64,000 bases of DNA, taken from Hydrangea macrophylla. Taxonomy: Eukaryota; Streptophyta; Magnoliopsida; Cornales; Hydrangeaceae. The stretch is taken from the NCBI GenBank assembly GCA_033977485.1, contig CM066998.1, positions 30,567,501 through 30,631,500 of the forward strand, read 5' to 3'. The translations under genes and the position numbers were made by a program. The notes under the pieces were generated by a model. The model made no database searches, was not told where the DNA came from, and saw nothing but the letters and a program-made list of their open reading frames with translations. This document shows positions 1 through 9,541 of the stretch, piece by piece; the stretch's first letter is position 1, and each line of letters opens with the position of its first letter.

Positions 1-50
1 AAACGGGGCGAAACGGAGCAAAACGGAGTGACGCGGGGCCCACGGGGAGC

Positions 51-111
51 AGTGCCGCGGCGGCACTGGGCCACTGCCGCGGCGGCAGTTGGCCAGTGCC
101 GCGGCGGCACT
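51..111. promoter_or_regulatory. Three near-palindromic GC-rich boxes, 22-bp period
   Basis: AGTGCCGCGGCGGCACT at 51-67, the variant ACTGCCGCGGCGGCAGT at 73-89 and the first form again at 95-111, spaced exactly 22 bp. The same triple occurs in the U3 of this element's LTR at 15207-15267. The boxes contain the GCC-box core GCCGCC on one strand. They lie just upstream of a TATA-like stretch (TTATATCT, 131-138) and the PMD gene, so I read them as its promoter module. Confidence 0.6.
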
Positions 112-130
112 GGGTGGCCGGACTTCATCT

Positions 131-138
131 TCTTATAT
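131..138 (+). promoter_or_regulatory. Possible TATA box of the antisense PMD gene
   Basis: TTATATCT, about 200 bp before the start codon and about 20 bp after the GC-rich boxes. A 5'-UTR intron follows (GTGAGT donor at 231, TTTGTAG acceptor ending at 329). This is a weak match taken on position only. Confidence 0.35.
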
Positions 139-333
139 CTCGGGTTCTTGAGCTTTCCAAGCTCATTCTTGGCCATTTTGGGGTGTTTTTGAAGCCAAAA
201 TTCATCAAAACGCAGCTTGTGCGCGCCCAGGTGAGTAATCTTTCCCCGTAGTTGGTTTTTTGATTGGTGTTTTGGTTTGCCCAAATTTTCAAGAAGAAAG
301 TTTAACTTGAACTTCCATTTTCTTTGTAGATCC

Positions 334-2505
334 ATGGCTTCGAGCTCAAGGAGACCGTCTAAGAAGGCCAAAGGCCGGATGAAGGCCGAGATGCACACCC
401 CGGACGTGATTTTGCGGGACCCCCAACACCATCTTTCGGCCGCGGCTCTAGCGAGCTTGGTATGTGAAACTTTCGACATTTTAGGACCATCTTCATGTAT
501 TGTGCTAGTTTTGTAAGCTATAGCGTGCACTCAGAGACCGTTAGAAGCTCGACTTGTGCTCAAATGTTGATTTTGTGAATTTTGCTCTCGGGTCATGAAT
601 AGTAATTTTGTGCATCTTTTGTCGCCTTTGTTGTGTGCAGGTGCCGGAAGTGGCATTGAAAGGCCATGGTAGCCTTGCCCATGCTTTCTTATGGTATACC
701 CAGCTTTCGCCCACCGTTAAGAGGATGGTTGATGATGCCGGGTTCGGAGGCTTCGTCCGCTTGGTTTCGAAAAGTAGCAATGATCTGGCTCACTTCATGC
801 ACTGGCCGAGAGGTGGTGGGACACTACCAACACTTTCCATCTGCCGTTCGGAGAGATGACTATGACGCCTTTTGATTTCTCCATGATCACAGGCTTGAGG
901 GTCGGCGGGAAGCGCCTGGTTCTGGACTATTTTTATGAGATTGACCCGGAGGCGGTGGAGATGTTGATTGGGGCTGTTCCCCCTAACCTGGAGAGGCATT
1001 GGTTCCCCTGCGGCTGGCTTTACCGGGCCTATGGTAGAGGTAATCACAATCTGAACAATTCCCAGCTTTTGAGGGTTTACCTTCTGTATGTCCTCGGGTG
1101 CTCCATCTTTGCGACAAGGAACGACCGGGTGAGCTTGAGGCTCCTTTCTTGCCTGGCGACCATTAATGAGATCCCCTCCTACAACTGGGGCGGCGCTGCC
1201 CTGGCCCATCTCTACAAGCATATGGGGGAGGTCTCTCGGGGCGATGTTAAATCTACTGGGGGATTCTGGCGAGCTTGGGAGGTATGCACTGCTTCTTCTT
1301 TTATTTTCCATCTTTTTGATTTTCATACTTGTTCTGATTTCTCCTTTGTCTGTGCAGCTTTGGAGTTTTGAATACTTGAAGATGTTGGCTCCCTCCCCAG
1401 CAGACGAGTCAGGCGAGGATGAGGATGGTATGGCTCCTGTGCCTCTATTCCCACGAGGCTTGAGATGGCGGAGGGACGTTGTTGGGGTGAAGAGCGGGGC
1501 TCATCGGATTGTTTTGCTTCAGAACTTCTTAACTGGGTTGACAGCCTCTAGTGTCGATTGGACGCCTTGGGAGGGCGTCGCTTATGCCGCCACTGAGGAG
1601 ATACAAGCGGTTAAATCTCTTACCTCTTGCCGCCTTATGCTGGAGAGTACCGAGTGCAGGCAGTGGTTCCTTGGGGAGCGGGTCTCCCGGCAGGTGGTTG
1701 GTGGTTCTCGGTATCACGTCCCTCATGATCCTCCTGCGATGGATGCTGGTGACCTTTCTGGAGATGCTCTATCGGCGGCCTTAGCCGGCACTGATGTCTG
1801 GGACCATTTTCTTTCTGAGACCGGTTATGAGGCTTACCGTGGCCGTTTCCTGATGCCCAACTTCCCACTCCTGGAGGTGAGTTCCTTTTTGTATTTCTGT
1901 TTATATTCATTGCCCATGTTTTTGATCTATCTTCTCCTAACTTATTCTGTGCCTGCAGCTTCGCGAGATGTACAGGAGACAGGCTCCTCAGGCTCCCGAC
2001 CCTATCCCCCCTTGGGATTGGACCGTCAATGTTCTAGGCGCTGATGGCACTCCCCAAATGATGGAGGTGCCGCGAGTCACATGTGGGTACCCTACTCAGC
2101 CAGCGGGCGTCCTCAACGTTCCTTGGAGTTACGCTGAGGAGGGTCACGCCTTGGCGGCTAGCTTACGGTCCTTGGTCCTCACACGAGACCACCGGGTATG
2201 TCTCTAATTTTGCACTTCCTTAAAGTTATGAGGTTCTAACCCTAGATTTTACCCTTGACAGATGGACGGTATGCGGCAATTTGCTGCCAACCAGATGGCG
2301 TCCTTGGTAAGTCTCTGACTCGACTCTGTTTTTGTTCCTTTTTTGTTGTTCCCTTACTGATTGCCCTCATTTTTATTTGTGTGTGCAGTACCGTGGAGGC
2401 GGGGCTGGTTCATCGAGGACTGGTCCAAGATATAGAGGTGGTAGGAGGAGGCCGTCGCCGACGTACACTCCGGGCGGTCCGACGGAGGACGAAGAGGAGG
2501 ACTGA
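334..2505 (+). pseudogene. Plant mobile domain (PMD) protein gene, six coding exons, one frameshift
   Basis: Exons 334-459, 641-1281, 1358-1876, 1959-2195, 2262-2306 and 2389-2505, joined by GT-AG introns, all phase 0; a further intron (231-329) lies in the 5' UTR. The predicted protein is about 560 residues. Exon 2 carries PMD (MAIN/MAIL1-type) hallmarks: an ERWW motif, THTFHLP-like NTFHLPFGEM, then SMITGLRVGG, and FWRAW just before the third intron; exon 3 opens LWSFEYL. The last exon is Gly/Arg-rich and ends in EDEEED. Exon 2 is 641 nt, one short of a codon multiple, and the reading frame must change between about 780 and 800, so one base seems lost there. PMD proteins act in plant silencing and growth and are known in some transposons. 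Here the gene is antisense to the retrotransposon, between pol and the 3' LTR. Confidence 0.8.
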
Positions 2506-2828
2506 GGCTTTCCGAGCGGGATTTCTTATTTTTATTTTCTTTTCCTGTTTTCGATTGGGTTGTACTGAGGATATGATTATTTGGACAGTGTAGGACGATG
2601 TGTAGAACAATTTGTGACTTTTGACAAATTATTATGATGTTTCGCCTTTTAGGCCGGATAACTTCCGGCTTGGAGGCGCAGTTGTGTGCTTGTGCATTGT
2701 GATTGCTGGATGTTACTGCGATGGGCAGTTTTGTGATAGTGAGTGCTTTTGCCTTGCAGGTGGGATAGTCCGTGAAACGGGAAGGTGCTGCCGAAATTTT
2801 GAATTTTGCTAGAGCCGCGACAGGAAAT

Positions 2829-3827
2829 ATGGCTTTGTATGATCCCGCCCACCTCACAACTTGGCTGAACATTACGGATGGCGTGGAGCGGATCAACCTC
2901 TTCAGCTACGGCTTGACCGAGCTGTTTTTTCTTCGCCAGATGACCCTGAATACAGAGTTCTTGCGTGCTGCCATTGCTCACTGGGACCCAGTGAACCATG
3001 TCTTCAACTTCAACGGCCTGGAAATATGCCCCATGCTTGAGGAGTTCTGCGCTATTCTCGGCTATGATTCTGACTCTGACTTGATTCTCCCTTCTGCTGA
3101 TACCCTCAGCCCTACGCGAGCCTTGGCTAAATACCTGAATTGCTCTGTCACTATTTCCCGCCGGCTGATTCAAGGTGAGGTTCTCAACATTGCTTCTATT
3201 ATTGCCCGGTATGCCAGTCCTGGGAATCCCAGCGTGTATGATGCTTCCCGTGGGGCCGCTTTGATATTGTGCATGACTTCGCACTTCCTGTTCTCGAGCA
3301 CTTCCGTTGACTTGGTGCATGTGTGCCTCGGGCTGAAACTTAGCAGGAATCCCATGGCCATGGTTCTAGCTGAAACTCTGAACGGTTTGGATAATGCCTT
3401 CAACCAAGGGACTCCTCTTCTTTCTGGGGCGCCTTTGGTGTTACAGGCTTGGCTTTACGAGCGCCTTCAGCTGTGGACAGGCCGTATACCACCAGTTTAC
3501 TTTCGTCGAGCCGTGCTTCATTCTCACTATACCTTTGCCGATTGGGTGGGCATGATGAGCACCTTATCTGAGGCTGACATTTGCTGGATCGTGAGGCGTT
3601 GGGGCCTCTATGCTATCACCACGAGCCTCAGGGGTCACCAGAGAGTGTGGTTGATGGGTCTGAGAGAGACTTCTTTCTATCATCCTCGCCGTTTGGCCCG
3701 ACAGTATGGACAGGTTCAGGAGGTTCCTCGGGGGTTTACTGAGAGGGTCTTTGCTTCCAGGATCAGAGCTACCACTATTGCTGCTTTTATTGATGGTTGG
3801 ACTGACCGAGTAAAGGCCTACTTCTAA
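2829..3827 (+). CDS. DUF7745-like protein of a Tat/Ogre-type element
   Basis: Open frame of 332 codons from the ATG at 2829. Upstream codons are open to 2772, but a splice acceptor (CTTGCAG) ends at 2760, so the first part is likely 5' UTR. The sequence around FLRAAIAHWDPVNHVFNF followed by PMLEEFCAILG resembles the uncharacterised extra ORF of Tat/Ogre elements that I recall as DUF7745; the name is from memory. A later DWVGMMSTLSEADICWIVRRW stretch is typical of the same proteins. There are no membrane segments or known catalytic motifs. It follows the PMD gene by about 320 bp on the same strand, antisense to gag-pol, and is intact. An AATAAA lies just past its stop. Its function is unknown. 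Confidence 0.65.
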   Translation: MALYDPAHLTTWLNITDGVERINLFSYGLTELFFLRQMTLNTEFLRAAIAHWDPVNHVFNFNGLEICPMLEEFCAILGYDSDSDLILPSADTLSPTRALAKYLNCSVTISRRLIQGEVLNIASIIARYASPGNPSVYDASRGAALILCMTSHFLFSSTSVDLVHVCLGLKLSRNPMAMVLAETLNGLDNAFNQGTPLLSGAPLVLQAWLYERLQLWTGRIPPVYFRRAVLHSHYTFADWVGMMSTLSEADICWIVRRWGLYAITTSLRGHQRVWLMGLRETSFYHPRRLARQYGQVQEVPRGFTERVFASRIRATTIAAFIDGWTDRVKAYF

Positions 3828-3840
3828 AGACCTTTGAAGA

Positions 3841-3846
3841 AATAAA
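3841..3846 (+). terminator. AATAAA polyadenylation signal after the DUF7745-like gene
   Basis: AATAAA 13 bases after the stop codon at 3827, followed by T-rich sequence. It fits an antisense transcription unit with its own 3' end. Confidence 0.4.
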
Positions 3847-4105
3847 AGACACTAAGACAAAACTGGTCCTGACTGATTCTGCTCATTCCTTCAAGTGTCT
3901 TTTGAACATGTGGTTGCTTTTTGAAAGACTTTTATTTCTTTGATTATTCCTGCCTATGTAATATTCAAAGTTTGTTTATCGGTGAACCTTGGTTACTTTG
4001 GGAATCTCATTTTATGCATTTTAGCTTTCTAAAAACATTTTGTAACTTGAGATTTCAATTAGTTGTTGCTTTTGGTACTTGCTTGAGCATGCTGGGGTTG
4101 TTAGA

Positions 4106-4252
4106 GGCAAACGAGGCGGGTAGCCGAAGTTTGCCCCTAGTTTGGGATATATATGGTTGTGAGGCAAACGAGGTAGATGATCGACGTTTGCCCCTAGTTT
4201 AGAAGAGGTTCAGGCAAACGAGGCGAGTGGCCGAAGTTTGCCCCTAGTGTGG
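4106..4252. repeat. Three diverged ~53-bp repeats
   Basis: Three units, starting near 4106, 4160 and 4211, each with GGCAAACGAGG followed by GTTTGCCCCTAG. GGCAAAC and GTTTGCC are inverted, so each unit can fold back on itself. The array lies between the antisense genes and pol. Confidence 0.7.
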
Positions 4253-4298
4253 AGGGTGGTTTATGGTAAGGACCGCGACTTTATTTTTCTCACGTGCT

Positions 4299-4425
4299 CA
4301 TAATTTTTGCCTAGGCACCAAGGAGGTGACCTAGCGAGCTATCTTCTCTCTTTTGTTATTGCTCACTTTGGATTTAGCTCTAATTTTTGCCTAGGCGTCC
4401 TTTCGGATTTTTGACCTAGCGAGCC
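4299..4425. repeat. Two copies of a TTTTTGCCTAGGC / GACCTAGCGAGC unit
   Basis: Two related segments (about 4301-4342 and 4383-4425) share TAATTTTTGCCTAGGC at the start and GACCTAGCGAGC at the end, with a different middle. They sit between the 53-bp and 101-bp repeats. Confidence 0.55.
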
Positions 4426-4446
4426 ATCCTTTTTTTCTTTTTGAAA

Positions 4447-5021
4447 GTCTGCCTACGTACCCCCGAGCGGGGATCAGGTCCAACGTAGTTCGGGCCATGG
4501 TTGGAAAGAAGCGGGTTGATTTTTAGGTAGGTGGGGTGACCGAACCGTTGTGGTTGCCTACGTATCCCCGAGCGGGAATCAGGTCGAGCGTAGTTCAAGG
4601 CAAAGCTTGAAGGAAATTGGTTTGATTATGATGGTGTTGACCGAACCGATGTGGTTGCCTACGTATCCCCGAGCGGGAATCTGGTCGAGCGTAGTTCAAG
4701 GCAAGGCTTGAAGGAAATTGGTTTGATTATGATGGTGTTGACCGAACCGATGTGGTTGCCTACGTATCCCCGAGCGGGAATCAGGTCGAGCGTAGTTCAA
4801 GGCAAGGCTTGAAGGAAATTGGTTTGATTATGATGGTGTTGACCGAACCGATGTGGTTGCCTACGTATCCCTGAGCGGGAATCAGGTCGAGCGTAGTTCA
4901 AGGCAAGGCTTGAAGGAAATTGGTTTGATTATGATGGTGTTGACCGAACCGATGTGGTTGCCTACGTATCCCCGAGCGGGAATCAGGTCGAGCGTAGTTC
5001 AAGGCAAGGCTTGAAGGAAAT
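4447..5021. repeat. 101-bp tandem repeat array, about six units
   Basis: The phrase GTTGCCTACGTATCCCCGAG recurs at 4553, 4654, 4755, 4856 and 4957, a strict 101-bp period (one unit has CCCTGAG); a diverged first unit starts near 4447. Each unit also holds GGTCGAGCGTAGTTC. Later units are nearly identical, so they arose recently by unequal exchange or template slippage. The array lies directly beyond the pol stop codon. Tandem arrays here are a known trait of Tat/Ogre elements. Confidence 0.9.
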
Positions 5022-5035
5022 TGGTTATTGGATAG

Positions 5036-8000
5036 TCAAGCATAGTACTTTTTGAGGCGATCCATGTTGATCGGTTCTTTGAATTCGACACCATCGAGGT
5101 CCATGAGATAAGTTGCTCCTCCGGAAAGAACAGTCTTAACGATATAAGGGCCGACCCATTTTGGCTTAAACTCCCCACGGGGATCAAAGATCGGAGCTCG
5201 CAACTCCTTAAGGACAAGGTCGCCCTTGACAATCTTCCTTGGACGAACCCTTTTGTTGAAAGCACGGGCTATTCTCTTCTGATAGATTCGAACATGGTCG
5301 ACCGCCGCTAGACGCTTTTCATCTATGAGGGCTAATTCTTCATACCTTTCTCTCAACCAATCTGATTCCGAAATTTCACACTCTGCCATCACGCGTAGGG
5401 ATGGTAATTCTATCTCCACCGGAAGTACCACTTCCATCCCATACACTAGTGAGTAAGGAGTCGCTCATGTGGACGTCCTTATCGATGTTCTGTATCCCCA
5501 AAGTGCAAATGGTAGCTTTTCATGCCAGTCTTTGTAGGTATCAGCTGATTTTTGCAGTATGGCCTTGACATTCTTATTCGCAGCTTCGACTGCCCCATTG
5601 GTCTGTGGTCGGTATGGCGACGACTTGTGATAGGTGATTTTGTATTCCTCGAACAGATCCCTAACTTCTGCCTTGAAATGACTTCCGTTGTCTGAAATAA
5701 TCTCATGGGGAACTCCATAACGGCAGATGAGATTTCTCTTGATGAATTTGGCCACTTCCTTGGCCCCCAACTTGGTGTAGGATGCAGCTTCTACCCATTT
5801 TGTGAAGTAATCTATGGCTACCAGGATATACCGGTTTCCATTTGAGGCCTTCGGAACGATTTCACCAATAATATCAATTCCCCAGGTGGAGAATGGCCAA
5901 GGCGATGTCATGCTGTATAGAAGAGATGGCGGCACGTGCATCATGTTTGCATGAATCTGGCACTTGTGACACCTTCTCACGTATTTGCAACAATCTTTTT
6001 CCAATGTTGTCCAGTAGTACCCTTGTCTCACGATTTTCTTGGCCAGCATGTGGCCGTTCATGTGTGGGCCACATACCCCTTCGTGTATTTCTTCCATCAT
6101 TCTTCTGGAGCTCTTCCCAAACAAGCAAGTCAGGTTGTGACCGTTGTATCCCTTCTTCAGCAGTTTCCCGCCGCAAATGATGAATTGCGCTGCGAATCTT
6201 CGAATTGCCCTTTTGTCTTTCTCGGTAGACTCTTGGGGGTACATCCCCTTTTCTATGAAATTCCAGATGTCCTGGTACCACGGTGTTTCATTCTCTTCTT
6301 CTTCGACTGTGGCGATTATGTTGAACGAAGGCTCGTACCTCTGCTCAATTACCAAGGGCATCATCCTGACTCCCACAGGAATTTTGATCATCGAAGCTAG
6401 AGTGGCCAAGGAATCTGCCAGCTGGTTCTCTTCCCTGGGCAAGTAGAGGAATGTGATACTTTCGAACTGCCTCTTGAGTTGGTCGAGACGATCATGATAG
6501 GGCTTCAACCTTTCTTCTTTTACTTTCCATTCTCCTCTGGCTTGTGATATGATGAGGTTTGAATCCCCGAAGACATCCAACCTCCGAACTTTCAGCTCTA
6601 AGGCTGCTTCCATTCCTAGAATGCATGCTTCATACTCAGCAGTGTTGTTGGTGGAGTTATAATTGAGCTTGACTGCTAGCGGAGTATGGTCCCCACTCGA
6701 CGATACTAGGATCATACCTACTCCGTATCCCTTCATGTTGGCTGCTCCATCGAAGTACAACTTCCACTGTTCTTTCTTGATTTCCACGATGCTCTCGTCT
6801 GGAAATGGAAAGTCCCCACTTTCTTCGGAGTCAACGGCATGTTCTGCGAGATGCTCAGCTATGGTTCTCCCTTTTACCGATTTGCTTGTGACATACTTGA
6901 TATCGAATTCGGATAATAGAAGTAACCAACGGGATATACGACCGGTCAGGGCGGGTTTTTCGAGAAGATATTTTAGAGGATCCATGCGGGATATGAGCAC
7001 AACCGGAAAGGCCAGCATGTAGTGCCTTAGTCGGCGAGTGCACCAAACCAAGGCCCAACACGTTTTTTCAAGAGTAGAGTAGTTGAGCTCATACCCAGTC
7101 ATCCTTTTGCTGAGGTAGTATATGGCTTTTTCGGAGTGGCTTTCTTCTCCTTCTTGGGCTAGCATGCAACCCATGGCATTTTCGGAGACAGACAGGTAAA
7201 GGAATAAGGGCTTATGAGGAGTGGGTGGTGAAAGGACAGGTGGATTTTGAAGGTAGGCTTTTATTTTGTCGAAAGCGGCTTGGCATTGGTCATCCCATTG
7301 GAACTTCTCCCCTTTTCTCAACAATCGGAACAGAGGGTCGCATGTAGCTGTGAGCTTAGAAATGAAACGGCTGATGAATTGGATTCTTCCGAGGAACCCC
7401 CTTACTTCTTTTTCATTCCGTGGTGGCGTCATTTCGAGGATTGCCTTGATCTTAGAGGGGTCCACCTCTATTCCCCTTTGTGTGATGAGAAAACCCAGGA
7501 GTTTACCGGAGGTTACGCCGAAAGTGCATTTCTTTGGATTCAGCCTCATCTTGTATTTGCGCAACCTTTCGAAGAACTTTTCCAGCGCTACCAGGTGCCC
7601 TTCTCTATCCTTGGATTTTACAATCATGTCGTCTACATATACTTCTACCTCTTTGTGAATCATATCATGCAGCAGAGTGGTGGCAGCTCTTTGGTACGTT
7701 GCCCCCGCGTTCTTGAGCCCAAAGGGCATTACTCTATAACAGTAGGTTCCCCAAGGGGTGGTGAATGTCGTCTTTTCCCGATCTTCTGGCGCCATCAGAA
7801 TCTGATTATACCCTGAGAAGCCATCCATGAAAGACAGTAGCTCATGTCCTGCGGTGTTATCTACCAAAACGTCAATGTGGGGAAGCGGGAAGTCATCCTT
7901 GGGACTGGCCTTGTTCAGATCACGAAAGTCGACGCACACACGAACTTTTCCATCCTTCTTCGGTACTGGCACGATATTGGCAACCCATTCCGGGTATTCG

Positions 8001-9541
8001 GTGACAATGATGAATCCTGCCTTGAACTGCTTCTCCACCTCTTCTTTAACCTTGAGTGCCCATTTCGGTCTCATGCGCCTCAGTTTCTGCTTGACAGGTT
8101 TAGAATTAGGGAGGAGAGGAATATGATGTTGGACGATGTCGGGATCGACCCCAGGCATGTCTTCGTAAGACCAAGCAAAAACATCTTTGAACTCTTTTAG
8201 CAAGAGGGTTAATTTTTCTTTTTCTTCTTTATTAAGGGTTGAGCCAATTTGCACAATCTGTGGATTATCTATTTCACCTAAGTTAACTGATAAAGTATCT
8301 TCGATTATTTCATAAGCAGGTGGTTTTTCAATTAGTTGCTTTAGTTCGATTGGGAGATCCTCGGAGGGATCTGTGCATTCACAAGTGTCAGACACAGAGG
8401 AGTAAGCAGAATCGTCTTTCATTTCATTCATGACAGGTGAAGTGATTACATTGGATAGTGGTGGGCTTACAGCAGCCGACTCCAGTACAGACTCGATAAC
8501 CGGTAGTACAGACTTTGGGAGAATAGGGGATTGGGAGACACAGACAGATGACTCTACAGCCTGGTTGCTCAGACCCTCCTCAGTTGGCTTGATCTGATCA
8601 TCTTGGCTCTTGGCCCTCTTTTCTTCCTCCTCCTCAGCGGATTCCTCCCACATCTTCTTGATTACTTCAGTGTCAAGGTATTTCAACCAGTCTTCCTCTG
8701 GGGTCTTCTCAACTTCTTCGGGATAGAACGGGTCTTGATATGGGGGCCTCTCACAGTCAGCGAAGATTTCAAGCCCGGGGTGCCTTCTCCCAGTGGTTCG
8801 ATGGATCCATGGTTCAGGGAACCCGAAGTAAGGGAAATCATCCCCTTCCTTGACGAATTGTCCATTCAAAGTCTTGCGGTATGGCGGGAGACCCTTCACC
8901 CTCTTCTTCCATGGCCTTTGTAGCTCGGCGTCCTCATCAGTGGGCTTGTACCCCAACCCGAAAGTGCCTTGTTGCCCTTTGATCTGCGGGAATTCCCGAA
9001 TTCCTTGCTGGCGTCGACCCAACCCCATTCCGGGGAAGTAGTTCATCTTGCGGACAATGTTGACGACTGCGGAGTGGACCTCAGGGAATCGGTCTTCGTC
9101 TTCGATCATATGAACTTCTTCCATGAAGAATCCTCCGATTTCTCCTTCTTCTAGCTCAGGTATTTGGACTTCGAAAATGGGAGCGTAATTTGGGAAAGCT
9201 TCATTACCCCAACTATTACCGAGGATAATCTTTACCTCCTTCTCATGAATGTACTTGATCATTTGATGCACAGTGGATAATACAGCTTTGTTGGCATGAA
9301 GCCAGGGCCTTCCAATCAGCAGATTGAACGAGGCAGGTATGTCCATGACTTGAAAAATCTCGGTGCTCACCAAAGATCCTACCCAGATTTGGAGAGAAAC
9401 AGTTCCCATCACATTTCTTCTAGTGTTGTCATAGGCTCTCACGGATTGCACAGATGGCGTAATGTCGAGGATATTGACCCCCAAAGCAGTGGCAGTTCTT
9501 AAGGCACAAACATTCAAAGCAGAACTGTATCGACTAGACAA
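5036..9541 (-). pseudogene. pol: Element 1 pol: protease, RT, RNase H, second RNase H, integrase
   Basis: Counting from 9541 in one frame: the rest of the aspartic protease (LNVCALRT then LLIGRPWLH, residues 9-82), a G-patch-like stretch (MNYFPGMGLGRRQQG, 166-180), RT with VDFRDLNK (538-545), MPFGLKNAGATYQR and YVDD at 635-638, RNase H (about 775-900), a second RNase H with its FDGAAN start (930-935) and the acidic set E969, D993 and D1043, then integrase with an HHCC zinc region (about 1159-1194) and core D1223, D1284, E1319. A TGA at 5465-5467 interrupts integrase; beyond it the same frame continues 143 codons (YGMEVVLPVEIELPS, then GDLVLKE and KWVGPYIVK) to the stop at 5036. The catalytic Asp-Thr of protease lies in the preceding gag frame. 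The copy cannot make complete enzymes. Confidence 0.93.

Noticed and set aside
7247..7816. Long plus-strand ORFs opposite pol (for example 7247-7816 and 5936-6400)
   Set aside because: Shadows of the strongly coding minus-strand pol frame.
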